This document shows, one piece after another, positions 25,909-37,976 of a stretch of DNA of 64,000 nucleotides. Every line of letters begins with the position of its first letter. Position 1 is the stretch's first letter. The position numbers and the translations under genes were made by a program. The stretch covers positions 197,173,918 to 197,237,917 of the forward strand of contig NC_134400.1 in the NCBI RefSeq assembly GCF_050003625.1, in the 5' to 3' direction. The stretch is from Haematobia irritans (lineage: Eukaryota; Arthropoda; Insecta; Diptera; Muscidae). The notes beneath the pieces were generated by a model, which was not told where the DNA came from, searched no databases, and saw only the letters and a program-made list of their open reading frames with translations.

Positions 25909-26820
25909 TATTTCTGTAGTAATAAAATTTTCAGTATCAGTGAGAAAAAAAATTGCGAAAATTTGCTATAGAAATAAAATTTGACAATTTTTCTTATAGA
26001 AATAAAATTTTGAAAAATTATCAATAAAAATATAATTTTAGAACAATTTTTGTGTAGTAACTAAAATTCTACAAAATATTCTACAGAAACAAAATTTTGA
26101 TTAAATTTTCTATAGAAATAAAATTTTGACAAAATTTTCTATAGAAATAAAATTTTGACCAAATTTTCTAATAAAAAAAACCTATTACTATAAAATTTTG
26201 ACAAAATTTTCTATAGAAAAAAAATGTTGACCAAATATTCTAATATAAAAATCTATTACTATAAAATTTTGACAAAATTTTCTATAGAAATAAAATTTTG
26301 ACCAAATTTTCTAATAAAAAAATCTATTACTATAAAATTTTGACAAAATTTTCTATAGAAATAAAATTTTGACCAAATTTTCTAATAAAAAAATCTATTA
26401 CTATAAAATTTTGACAAAATTTTCTATAGAAATAAAATTTTGACCAAATTTTCTAATATAAAAATCTATTACTATAAAATTTTGACGAAATTTTCTATAG
26501 AAAAAAAATTTTGACCAAATTTTCTAATATAAAAATCTATTACTATAAAATTTTGGCAACATTTTCTATAGAAATAAAATGTTGGCTTAAATTTTTATTA
26601 TATTTTTGTGTAACAAACAAAATTTTGCAAAATTTTCTATAGAAATAAAATTTTGCAAATATTCTATATAATATTCTATAGAAACAAAATTTTGACTCAA
26701 TTTTCTATAGAAATAAATTTTTCACAAAATTTGCTATAGAAATAAAATTTTGACAAAACTTTTTATAGAAATAACATTTTGACAAAATTTTCTATAAAAA
26801 ACAACTTTGAAAAAATTTTA
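25909..26820 (+). repeat. 29-bp minisatellite array with a 71-bp higher-order repeat
   Basis: After B3 the array continues. At ~26110-26570 a derived 71-bp unit containing CTATTACTATAAAATTTTG is amplified: CTATTACTA occurs at 26182, 26253, 26324, 26395, 26466 and 26537, exactly 71 bp apart each time. Confidence 0.9.
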
Positions 26821-27188
26821 TGCCAATATTCCACATATGTATATAGTCTTAAAAGAAATTGAAATAAAAATAATATCGATTGTTCGAAATATTTCAAATA
26901 AATTGATATGGGCATTAAAATGGATCGATGCAGCCCATCTGCTAGTCTAACATTCTAGGAAACATAAAAAGATAGCCGTAATTGGAAGTTGATTTTCATT
27001 TACAATCATGCTGTACATTGATCGAATGAGTAACGCAATGGAAACTAATTTGCGTAAAAACTTGCTTAGTTACAAAAATGTGAAGTGTTTTAAAACATTT
27101 GGTTTAGACGGAGTCGGAGTCGAGCAAAATTTTTACGACTCCGACTCCAGCAAAATCATCAGACTCCGACTCCGGCTCCACAGCGCTG
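26821..27188. other. Right internal part of the hAT-ended element, noncoding
   Basis: Unique sequence ending with alternating GGAGTCGGAGTCGAGC and GACTCCGACTCC motifs. The 156-residue ORF 27008-27478 crosses the hAT end, the target site and a B fragment, so it cannot be a single ancestral gene. Confidence 0.55.
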
Positions 27189-27389
27189 GTTTCCACACAC
27201 GTGTACCGTACATTTCAAAAAAATCGGACTACTTGCTCTTTCGTTTATATACAGAAATAGGGCGGTTATGCAGATGTAAAACGGACCGGCTTCAACCAAT
27301 TTTTTGTTTTTTAACTGTTCTGTATTCAAATCGTTGGACAATCTTCCACATCTCCTGTTACATTCAAGTGTGGTTTGTCAAGGGGAATT

Positions 27390-28560
27390 TGAAGAAATTT
27401 AAGTCGGCTATTGCACTAGGGTGGAACACACTGTTAGTAACAAAGAATGGGAAACATTCAAACCTGATGCAAGCTTAAGGAAACTTCGCAAAAGTTTATT
27501 TATGATTTATCGCTCGATATATATGTATTAGAAGTTTAGGAAAATTGGAGTCATTTTTACAACTTTTCGACTAAGCAATGGCAATTTTACAAGGAAAATG
27601 TTGGTATTTTTTACCATTTTTGTCGAAATCAGAAAAACATATATATGGGAGCTATATCTAAATCTGAACCGATTTCAACCAAATTTGGCACGCATAGCTA
27701 CAATGCTAATTCTACTCCCTGTGCAAAATTTCAACTAAATCGGAGTTAAAAATTGGCCTCTGTGGTCATATGAGTGTAAATCGGGCGAAAGCTATATACG
27801 GGAGCTATATCTAAATCTGAACCGATTTCAATAAAATTTGGCACACTTGACAACACTACTAATTGTACTCCCTGTGCAAAATTTCAACCAAATTGGGGTA
27901 AAACTCTGGCTTCTGGGGCCATATAAGTCCATATCGGGCGAAAGATATATATGGGAGCTATATCTAAATCCAAACCGATTTCAACCAAATTTGGCACGCA
28001 TAGCAACAAGCTAATTCTACTCCCTGTGCAAAATTTCAAATAAATCGGAGCAAAAAAGTGACCACTGTGGTTATATGAGTGTAAATCGGTCGAACGATAT
28101 ATATGGGAGCTATATCTGAATCAGAACCGATTTAAATAAAATTTGGCACACTTGACTACACTACTAATTGTACTCCTTGTGCAAAATTTCAACCAAATTG
28201 GGGTAAAACTCTGGCTTCGGGGACCGTATTAGTCCATATCGGGCGAAAGATATGTATGGGAGCTATATCTAAATCTGAACCGATTTCAATAAAATTTTGC
28301 ACACTTGACTATAGTACTACTTGTTCTTCTTGTGCAACATTTTAAGTCAATTAGAGTAAAACTCTGGCTTCTGGGGCCATATAAGTCCATATCGGGCGAA
28401 ATATATGTATGGGAGCTATATCTAAATCTGAACCGATTTCTTCCAAAATCAATCGACTCAGGAGCCCACCCTGAGCATTTTTGCCAAAGACACCACTTGT
28501 CTATCTCGTCTTCTTCTGGGTGTTGCAAACATATGCACTATACCCTACGCCACGTCGGAC
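27390..28560 (+). mobile_element. B-type element, copy 4, 5'-truncated with decayed 3' hairpin
   Basis: Joins mid-leader (AAATTTAAGTCGGCTATTGC) and continues through the leader and five or six 153-bp monomers. It lacks most of the (GACR)n tract: monomer sequence jumps from CCAAAATCAATCGACTCAGG. It ends in a damaged hairpin (ACTATACCCTACGCCACGTC). It is nested in the outer 23009-29240 element. Confidence 0.75.
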
Positions 28561-29235
28561 AAAAATAAATTAGCTGCCCTTTGCCTAGACGCCGCCTTCA
28601 ACTTTCCCTGAAAATTTCAAGCAAATCGGATAATCTTGTTTTAATTTTCAACAAGTTGGGCAAGGGGGAGGTCCCCCTTACCATCCAAATATTAAAAAAT
28701 CAGGTACCCCCTAATAAATTCATAACCTCACGGCGTGTTATCTGTAAATCTCAAGTAAATCAGAGAATTTTTGTTTTTTATTGTACTTAAAACAAAAATT
28801 GTATAAAGGGGTGGTCCACCTCCGCGACCAAATATCGAAAAATAAATCAGAAATATCACCAAAATCGGAGAACTTTGGCCCAATTTTGAAAAGTTCGGGC
28901 AAGGGGGATGTCCCCTTCCAACACCACATATCAAGAAATGAGGTACCCTATTTTTACCATATGATTACCCTCTACGTTCTCCGAACATTTTTCATGTGTA
29001 AACATAAGATTATTTTATAACAAAAGCAACTGCGATGAACTCAAATTATAAATTTTTGTGATGTGTGCTGTATGTAAAAAAAAGATTTTCCAGCTTTTAC
29101 GTTGAAACTTTTTTTGAATTTTCTTTGTTATAAATCTCACAGAGTTCGAGACCTTTCCAACGAATGCAAAACCGGAAATCGGTTGGTACGTTCTGGAGTT
29201 ATTGCGTCAGGAAGGAAACCCCGACTTATTTTTAT

Positions 29236-31870
29236 ATATTAGATTTTCTCAAAATTTTATTTCTATAGAAAATTTTGTCAACAATTTATGTATATAAAAA
29301 ATGTTCTCAAAAATTGATTTCAATCGGAAATTTAGTCAAAATTTTATTTCTATACACAATTTTGTCAAAATTTTATTTCTATACAAAATTTTGCCAAAAT
29401 TTTATTTCTCCAGAAAATTTTGTCAAAATTTTGTATAAAAATAAAATTTTGACAAAATTTTATTTCTGTAGAATAAATAAAATTTATTTCTATAGAAAAT
29501 TTTGTCAATATTGTATTCCTACGAAAAATTTTATATAGAAAATTTCTATCGAAAATTTTGTCAAAAATTTATTTATATAAAAAATTTTCTCAAAATTGAT
29601 TGCAATCGGCAATTTAGTAAAAATTTTATTTCTGTACAAAATTTTGTCAGAATTTTATTTCTAAGAAAATTTTGTCAAAATTTAATTTCTATGGAAAATT
29701 TTGTGAAAATGTTTTAGAAAATTTTGTTAAAAGTTTTTTTCTATAGAACATTTTTTCAAAATTTTATTTCTATAGAAAATTTTGTCAATATTGTATTCCT
29801 ATGAAAAATCTTATATAGAAAATTTCTATCGAAAATTTTATCAAAAATTTATTTATATAAAAAAAATTCTCTAAAATTGATTTCAATAGGAAATTTAGTC
29901 AAAATTTTATTTCCATAGAAAATTTTCTCAAATTTTATTTCTATGGAAAATTTTGTGAAAATATTTTAGAAAATTATGTTAAAATTTTTTTTTATAGAAA
30001 TTTGTTTTTCAAAATTTTATTTTTGAAAAAATTTTACTTCTCCAGAAAATGTTATGAAAATTTTATTTCTGTAGAAAATTTTGTCAACATTTTATTTCTA
30101 TAAGAAATTTTGTCAATATTGTATTCCAATGAAAAATTTTATATAGAAAATTTTGTCAAAAATTTATTTATATACATTTTTTTTCTCTAAAATTGATTTC
30201 AATAAGTAATTTAGTCAAAATTTGATTTCTATACAAAATTTTGTCAAAATTTTATTTCCATAGAAAATTTTCTCAAAATTTTATTTCCATAGAAAATTTT
30301 CTCAAAATTTTATTTCTATGGAAAATTTTGTGAAAATATTTTAGAAAATTTTGTTAAGATTTTTTTTTATAGAAATTTGTTTTTCAAAATTTGTTTTCAT
30401 AGAAATTTTTGCCAAAATTTTACTTCTCCAGAAAATTTTGTGAAAATTTTATGTCTGTAGAAAAATTTTCAAAATTTTATTTCTATAGAAAATTTTGTCA
30501 AAATTTTATTTCTATAGAAAATTTTGTCAAAATTTTATTTCTATAGAAAATTTTGTCAAAATTTTATTTCTATAGAAAATTTTATATAGAAAATGTCTAT
30601 CAAAAATTTTATCAAAAATTTGTTTATATAAAAAAATTCTCTAAAATTGATTTCAATAGGAAATTTGTAAAAACTTTATTTCTATACAAAATTTTGTCAA
30701 AATTTTATTTCCATAGAAAATTTTGCAAAAATTTTATTTCTATGGAAAATTTTGTGAAAATGTTTTAGAAAATTTTGTTATTTTTTTTTTTTTTTTTTTT
30801 TTTGTAATTTTGTCAATATTGTATTTCTATGAAAATTTTTGTATAGAAAATGTCTATAGAATATTTTGTCAAAAATTTATTTATATAAAAAATTTTCTCT
30901 AAAATTGATTTCAATAGGAAATTTAGTCAAAATTTGATTACTATACAAAATTTTGTCAAAATTTTATTTCCATAGAAAATTTTGCCAAAATTTTATTTCT
31001 CCAGAAAATTTTGTCAAAATTTAATTTCTGTAGAAAATTTTGACAAAATTTTCTATAGAAATGAAATTTTGACAAATTTTTCTATAGGAACAAAATTTTG
31101 ACAAAAATTTCTATATTTTTTTATATAAATGACAACATTTTCTATAGAAATAAAATTTTGACAAAATTTTCTATAGAAATAAAATTTTGACAAAATTTTC
31201 TATAGAAATAAAATTTTGACAAAATTTTCTATAGAAATAAAATTTTGACAAAACTTTCTATAGAAATAGAATTTTTACAAAATTTTCTATAGAAATAAAA
31301 TTTTTACAAAATTTTCTATTGAAATAAAATTTTGACAAAATTTTCTATAGAATTAAAATTTTGACAACATTTTTTTTGTAGAAAATTTTGTCAATATTGT
31401 ATTTCTATGAAAAATTTTATATAGAAAATTTCTATAGAAAATTTTGTCAAAAATTTATTTATATAAAAAATTTTCTCTAAAATTGATTTCAATAGGAAAT
31501 TTAGTCAAAATATGATTTCTATACAAACTTTTGTCAAAATTTTATTTCCATAGAAAATTTTGCCAAAATTTTATTTCTCCAGAAAATTTTGTCAAAATTT
31601 AATTTCTATAGAAAATTTTGTAAAAATTTAATTTCTATAGAAAATTTTGTCAAAATTTAATTTCTATAGAAAATTTTGTCAAAATTTTATTTCTGTAGAA
31701 AATTTTGTCAAAATTTTATTTCTCCAGAAAATTTTGTCAACATTTTATTTCTGTGGAAAATTTTGTCAAAATTTTATTCCTATGGAAAATTTTGTCAAAA
31801 TTGTGTTCCTATGGAAATTTTTGTCAAAATTTTATTTCTGTAGAAAATTTTGTCAAAATTTTAGTTTATC
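29236..31870 (-). repeat. 29-bp minisatellite array, minus orientation with internal inversions
   Basis: About 90 units. A ~280-330-bp higher-order block with ATTGTATTCCTA then TTATATAGAAAATTTCTAT recurs near 29510, 29790, 30118 and 31395. Units at ~31040-31375 run in the opposite (plus) orientation, and a smaller flip is at ~29430-29458. A pure T tract lies at ~30781-30803. Confidence 0.87.
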
Positions 31871-32544
31871 AAATTTAGTATATCCTTTAGCTAACTTTAC
31901 ATATATTATGGAAAAAAAGAAACTTTTTCTCTTGTTTGCACACTTTAAAGTCAATGTTTGTGATGGAAAAACATAAATATTTGTAGTTAGTTTCCAACAT
32001 TGGGGCCCTTCTTCGTGCCATACTCAGAAGAAGGTTAAAGACCTATGTACATCGTTGAATGAAGTGCCCTATCAACAGCCATTTTCGATTGAATGAAAAT
32101 ATCCTTGGGGAACGAAAACATCCTCAAATGTTTGGTACAAAGAATTGAGACCATTCCCCTTGTGCAATGGTTCCATATTCCAATTGGGACTGTTTAAGTT
32201 GCGATGAAATGGAATAACCTAATTTTGCTATATGGGGTAAAAATGGAGTATTGTACACCCATGGGCAAATAATTTGTATTCAGATGACAAATTGCATTCA
32301 TCTATGAATAAACGAATTTCAAAACGTTAACTGAATTCCAGAGATGCACGTAATGAAACAGGGTCCTGTATGTACTAAATTCTCCTGCAGATGACATATG
32401 GGTAAGTCACTACAAAAAAAAATAATTTTAGATTAATTAAATTCATTATTTTTATATTAGCCTGAAAAAAATGCAGGCTGGAAACTCGAACTAGCCAGCG
32501 ATGAAACATGTGTACAGTCGGGCTTGTGTAGATTGGTATCCGGC
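31871..32544. other. Mostly single-copy DNA with a short dispersed repeat
   Basis: No gene is seen. The stretch ~32462-32543 (ending TAGATTGGTATCCGGCATTT) matches, in inverted orientation, ~37550-37590 (AGATACCAATCTATACACGC, GACTGTACATGTTTC). Both begin near TTAGCCTGA, so this is an unidentified dispersed repeat. Confidence 0.45.
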
Positions 32545-33955
32545 ATTTTCTATAGAAATAAAATGTTGATAAAATTTTCTATAGATATAAAAGTTTGACT
32601 AAATTTTCTATGAAATGTTGACAAAATATTGTATAGAAATCAACTTTTGGCAAATTTATCTATAGAAATAACATTTTGACAAAATTTTCTATAGAAATAA
32701 AATTTTTTATAGAAATGAAATTTTGACAATATTTTCTATAGAAACAAAATTTTGACAAAAATTTCTATATATTTTTTTATATAAATGACAACATTTTCTA
32801 TAGAAATAAAATTTTGACAAAAGTTTGTTTCGAAACAAAAATTTGACAAATTTTGATATAGAAATAAAATTTTGACCAAATTTTCTATAGAAATAAAATT
32901 TTGATAAAATTTTCTATAGAAATAAAATTTTGACAAAATTTTCTATAGAAATAAAATTTTGACAAAATTTTCTATAGAAATAAAAGTTTGATAAAATTTT
33001 CTATAGAAATCAAATTTTGACAAAATTTTCTGTACAAAACAAATTTTAACAAAATTTGATATAGAAATAAAATGTTTGCAAAATTTTGCAACAGGAATAA
33101 ACTTTTGACAAAATTTTCTATAGAATAAAATTTTGACAACATTTTCTATAGAAATAAAATTTTGACAAAATTTTCTATAGAAATAAAACTTTGACAAAAT
33201 TTTCTATAGAAATAACATTTTGACAAAATTTTCTATAGAAATAAAATTTTGACAAAATTTTCTATAGAAATAAAATTTTGACAAAATTTTCTATAGAAAT
33301 AAAATTTTGATAAAATTTTCTATAGAAATAAAATTTTGATAAAATTTTCTATAGAAATGAAATTTAGGCAAAATTTTCTATAGAAATAAAATTTTGATAA
33401 AATTTTCTATAGAAATAAAATTTTGAAAAATTTTGATATAGCAATAAAACTTTGACAAAATTTTGATATAGCAATAAAACTTTGACAAAATTTTCTATAG
33501 AAATAAAATTTTGACAAAATTTTCTATAGAAATAAAATTTTCAATAGAAATAAAATTTTAAAAAAATTTTCTATAGAAATGAAATTTTGACAAAATTTTC
33601 TATAGAAATAAAATTTAGGCAAAATTTTCTATAGAAATAAAATTTTGATAAAATTTTCTATAGAAATAAAATTTTGAAAAATTTTGATATAGCAATAAAA
33701 CTTTGACAAAATTTTCTATAGAAATAAAATTTTGACAAAATTTTCTATAGAAATAAAATTTTGATAAAATTTTCTATAGAAATAAAATTTTGACAAAATT
33801 TTCTATAGAAATGAAATTTTGACAAAATTTTCTATAGAAATAAAATTTTGGCAAAATTTTCTATAGAAATAAAATTTTGACAAAATTTTCTATAGAAATA
33901 AAATTTTGACAAAATTTTCTATAGAAATAAAATTTTTACAAAATTGTCTATAAGT
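32545..33955 (+). repeat. 29-bp minisatellite array, plus orientation, very homogeneous
   Basis: About 48 units. From ~33190 to 33940 most units equal the consensus (TTTTCTATAGAAATAAAATT + TTGACAAAA), which suggests recent amplification or conversion. The block AAATTTAGGCAAAATTTTC plus GATATAGCAATAAAAC recurs at ~33360-33470 and ~33610-33700. Confidence 0.9.
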
Positions 33956-34706
33956 CAAAATTTTGAGCAAGAACCCATACACAATGATGAGCTTACTACG
34001 CCATACTAGTGACTGTAACTGTAAGTGTTTATAATGATAATTTGGTATCCTGTGATACCAATGGCTTCCACAATGTGTTGCTGATACATAGACCCCGAGA
34101 TGTTGCTGTGCATATGCTTTTGGATGCTCTTTGGTGCCAATGGCAAAAGTAGAGAATAATGTCGAGGCTGGTGACACTAATAGTGTTTGCTAATAAATTA
34201 TTCATAACTAATGTTTGCCCATACTCTAGCTTGATAGGATTCACTTCCACACTTGGTTGTTATCTTTACAAATACACCATGGCATAGAAAAAGAGAATAC
34301 ATTCCAACGTGAAAGCTATGAAAAATAACCGCCAGCACGTAGAGAGTATCAGGAGCATCAACCGTATCAGCCCTTGTGGAGAAAAACAAACAGGAAAATA
34401 CACTTCCTCAAAAGGATGGAGGTGACTATATCAAAAACCAAATAAACTATGTCTTGGAATGAATGGATACTTGGCACTTGGTAGAGAAAGGACCATAATT
34501 AAAAACGATTATAAGTTTTTAATGATAATATCCTTCACGGATTTGATGAACCCAACAGATAACGACTGTCATTAAATACCAATATTCTTGGCACAGAAGC
34601 AATGATGGTAAAAGTAGGGAATATTATTTTCCACAGGGAGTTTTTCCTAAAATAACAAGCGTAGGGATTTTCATTTTTTATCACAAATTTAGGGATTTTT
34701 TCACAA
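33956..34706. other. Apparently single-copy noncoding DNA
   Basis: Three overlapping minus-strand ORFs (33890-34389; 63-95 residues) have no recognisable domain, and one runs into the minisatellite. I see no exon signals that would support a gene. Confidence 0.4.
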
Positions 34707-35868
34707 TTGCCACTCGAGACAAAAATAATCTACAAAAGTTTGGAGAAAATTTTACCACAAAAAAAAACTAGCAAACACAAAAAAAAATTATGTTTTTATA
34801 TAGAAAATTTTGTCAAAATTGTATTTCTATAAAAAAATTTTGTCAAAATTTTACTTCCATAGAAATTTTTGTCACAATTTTATTCCTATTGAAAAACTTT
34901 ATTTCTATAGAAAATTTTGTCAAAATTTTATTTCTATAGAAAATTTTGTTAAAATTTCATTTCTATAGAAAATTTTGTCAAAATTTTATTTCTACAGAAA
35001 ATATTTGTCAAAATTTTATTTCTATAAAACATTTTGTCACAAAATTTGATTTCTATAGAAAATTTAGTCCAAATTTGATTTCTATAGAACATTATGTCAA
35101 TATTTTATTTCTATAGAAAATTTTGTCAAAATTTTATTTCTATAGAAAATCTTGTCAAAATTTGATTTCTATAGAAAATTTTATCAAAATTTTATTTCTA
35201 TAGAAAATTTTGTCAAAAGTTTATTCCTGTTGCAAAATTTTGCATATAGAAATAATTCTATATCAAATTTTGTTAAATTTTTTTTTGTACAGAAAATTTT
35301 GTCAAAATTTTATTTCTATAGAAAATTTTGTCAAAATTTTATTTCTATATCAAAATTTGTCAAATTTTTGTTTCGAAACAAAATTTTGTCAAAATTTTAT
35401 TTCTATAGAAAATGTTGCCATTTATATAAAAAAAAAATATAGAAATTTTTGTCACAATTTTATTCCTATTGAAAAATTTTATTTCTATAGAAAATTTTGT
35501 CAAAATTTTATTTCTATAGAAATTTTTTTAAAATTTTATTTCTATAGAAAATTTTGTCAAAATTGTATTTCTACAGAAAATATTTGTCAAAATTTTATTT
35601 CTATCGAAAATTTTGTCAAAATTCTATTTCTATAGAAAATTTAGTCCAAATTTGATTTCTATAGAACATTATGTCAATATTTTATTTCTATAGAAAATTT
35701 TGTCAAAATTTTATTTCTATAGAAAATCTTGTCAAAATTTGATTTCTACAGAAAATTTTGTCAAAATTTTATTTCTATAAAAAATTTGGTCAAAATTTTA
35801 TTTCCATAGAAATTTTTGTCACAATTTTATTCCTATAGAAAATTTTGTCAAAATTTTATATCTGTAGA
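34707..35868 (-). repeat. 29-bp minisatellite array with left terminus, minus orientation
   Basis: Opens with TTGCCACTCGAGACAAAAAT, AATCTACAAAAG and TTGGAGAAAATTTTACCA, the same terminus as at 17190. About 38 units follow. A block with ATCAAA...TTTGTTTCGAAACAAAA and GCCATTTATATAAAA is near 35350-35440. The segment TTTAGTCCAAATTTGATTTC repeats at ~35064 and ~35640 (about 576 bp apart). Cut by B at 35869. Confidence 0.88.
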
Positions 35869-37376
35869 CAAGTAAGGAAAGTCTAAAGTCGGGCGGGGCC
35901 GACTATATTATACCCTGCACCACCTGGTAGATCTAAATTTGCGATACCATACCACATCCGTCAAATGTGTTGGGGGCTATATAGAAACGTTTGTCCCAAA
36001 TACATACATTTAAATATCACTCGATCTGGACAGAATTTGATAAACTTCTACAAAATCCATATACTCAAAATTTATGTCGGCTAATGCACTAGGGTCGAAC
36101 ACAATTTTAGTAAAAAAAAAATATGGGAAACATTTAAATCTGAAGCAATTTTAAGGAAACATCGCAAAAGTTTATTTATGATTTATCGCTTGATATATAT
36201 GTATTAGAAGTTTGGGAAAATTAGAGTCATTTCTACAACTTTTCGACTAAGCAGTGGCGATTTTACAGGGAAAATGTTGGTATATTGACCATTTTTGTCG
36301 AAATCAGAAAAACATATATATGGGAGCTATATCTAAATCTGAACCGATTTCAACCAAATTTGGCGCGCATAGCTACAATGCTAATTCTACTCCCTGTGCA
36401 AAATTTCAACTAAATCGGAGCAAAAATTGGCCTCTGTGGTCATATGAGTGTAAATCGGGCGAAAGCTATATATGGGAGCTATATCTAAATCTGAACCGAT
36501 TTCAACCAAATTTGGCACGCATAGCAACAATGCCAATTCTACTCCCTGTGCAAAATTTCAACTACATCGGAGTTAAAAATTGGCCTCTGTGGTCATATGA
36601 GTGTAAATCGGGCGAAAGCTATATATGGGAGCTATATCTAAATCTGAACCGATTTCAACCAAAGTTGGCACGCATAGCAACAATGCCAATTCTACTCCCT
36701 GTGCAAAATTTCAACTACATCGGAGTTAAAAATTGGCCTCTGTGGTCATATGAGTGTAAATCGGGCGAAAGTTATATATGGGAGCTATATCTAAATCTGA
36801 ACCGATTTCAACCAAATTTAGCACGCATAGCTACAATGCTAATTCTACTCCCTGCGCAATATTTCGACCAAATTGGGGTAAAACTCTGGCTTCTGGGACC
36901 GTATTAGTCCATATCGGGCGAAAGATATATATGGGAGCTATATCTAAATCTGAACCGATTTCAATAAAATTTGCAACACTTGACTATAGTACTAATTGTT
37001 CTTCTTGTGCAAAATTTTAAGCTAATTAGGGTAAAACTCTGGCTTCTGGGGCCATATAAGTCCATATCGGGCGAAATATATATATGGGAGCTATATCTAA
37101 ATCTGAACCGATTTCTTCCAAAATCAATCGGGATCTATTCTGAGCCAAAACACATACTTGTGCCAAATTTGAAGTCGATTGGAGTAAAACTGCGACCTAG
37201 ACTTTGATTACAAAAATGTGTTCACGGACAGACGGACATCGCTATATCGACTCAAGAGCACACCCTGAGCATTTTTGCCAAAGACACCATGTGTCTATCT
37301 CGTCTCCTTCTGGGTGTTGCAAACATATGCACTAACTTATAATACCGTGTTCCACAGTGTGGAGCAGGGTATAAAA
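35869..37376 (+). mobile_element. B-type mini-me-like element, copy 5 (complete)
   Basis: Start CAAGTAAGGAAAGTCTAAAG, GGGCGGGGCCGAC palindrome, leader with TAATGCACTAGGG, then about six 153-bp monomers. A short GGACAGACGGACATCG tract and the 3' hairpin AATACCGTGTTCCACAGTG...GGGTATAAAA close it. Three consecutive monomers at 36430-36780 are almost identical. The longest ORF of the window (36254-36907, 217 codons) is a frame through these monomers, shifted from the frame open in other copies. Confidence 0.83.
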
Positions 37377-37610
37377 ATTTGGACAACATTTTATTTCTAT
37401 AAAAATTATATTACATGTTAGCCTGATACCGAAACAGGCAATTGACGTCCAAATGCATTGTATCTACTTATACAATTATTTTTCGAGCTTTATGGACAGA
37501 TATAGATTAAGGAACATGGTTAATAGAGCCATTGAAAAGAAAACGCCAGATACCAATCTATACACGCCTGGACTGTACATGTTTCGGTTCGGGCGATTGA
37601 ACCATTCCAC
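37377..37610. other. Short spacer between B copy 5 and the palindrome
   Basis: About 30 bp of 29-bp repeat remnant, then DNA with TTAGCCTGATACCG and GATACCAATCTATACACGCC, which recurs inverted near 32462-32543. No gene is seen. Confidence 0.4.
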
Positions 37611-37976
37611 AGCCTTTAGTATAGATCTGGCTGGGAGAGATAACTCAATTTTGGGCCCTTTATGCTAACTCCTTATGGAGAAAACATTTGGGAAATTTCC
37701 TCTTACAAATTGAATCATCTTTTCTCCCACTGTACATCATCTTTTCATATAACTTACAAGTCCCTTAATCTTATTTTTATTTCGTTTTGTTACATAGTAA
37801 ATAAAAATAAAAATAAGATTAAGGGACTTGTAAGTTATATGAAAAGATGATGTACAGTGGGAGAAAAGATGATTCAATTTGTAAGAGGAAATTTCCCAAA
37901 TGTTTTCTCCATAAGGAGTTAGCATAAAGGGCCCAAAATTGAGTTAACTCTCCCAGCCAGATCTATACTAAAGGCT
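37611..37976. repeat. Near-perfect 172-bp-arm inverted repeat (palindrome)
   Basis: The left arm 37611-37782 and right arm 37805-37976 are reverse complements with one difference visible (GAGAGATAACTC versus GAGAGTTAACTC at the outer part). They are separated by a 22-bp spacer, TTCGTTTTGTTACATAGT-like. The arms give mirror-image ORFs at 37662-37850 (plus) and 37737-37925 (minus) with the same first 39 residues. Such identity implies a recent event. It is flanked by B elements in opposite orientation. Confidence 0.95.

Larger units (their letters stand above)
23177..27188. mobile_element. hAT-ended composite element with 8-bp target duplication
   Basis: Terminal inverted repeats are CAGGGCTGTGGAGTCG at the left and the complement of CAGCGCTGTGGAGCCGGAG at the right, followed inward by GACTCCGACTCC motifs. 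Perfect 8-bp direct repeats GTTTCCAC flank it (23169-23176 and 27189-27196). CAGGG-type ends plus an 8-bp duplication are the hallmark of hAT transposons. No hAT transposase is visible. The 4.0-kb interior is mostly later insertions: B2 with MITE D1, two 29-bp arrays and B3. It is therefore a non-autonomous or gutted copy. Confidence 0.8.
23009..29240 (+). mobile_element. Outer element CTAGCGTAACCC...TATATATTAGA, carrying nested insertions
   Basis: The left end ACTAGCGTAACCCGGCCCGC at ~23009 and the right end GACTTATTTTTATATATTAG at ~29224-29243 both abut minus-oriented 29-bp repeats. Its own sequence is 23009-23176, 27197-~27390 and ~28561-29240. The right part has two diverged copies of a ~240-bp segment sharing GGGCAAGGGGGA(G/T)GTCCCC (28658 and 28900). 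The family is not certain. The ORFs are too short to name. Confidence 0.5.

Noticed and set aside
27008..27478. 156-residue ORF
   Set aside because: It crosses a hAT terminus, its target duplication and a B-element fragment, so it is a chance fusion.
36254..36907. 217-codon ORF as a real gene
   Set aside because: It consists of in-phase 153-bp repeat monomers of a non-autonomous element, in a frame that other copies do not keep open.
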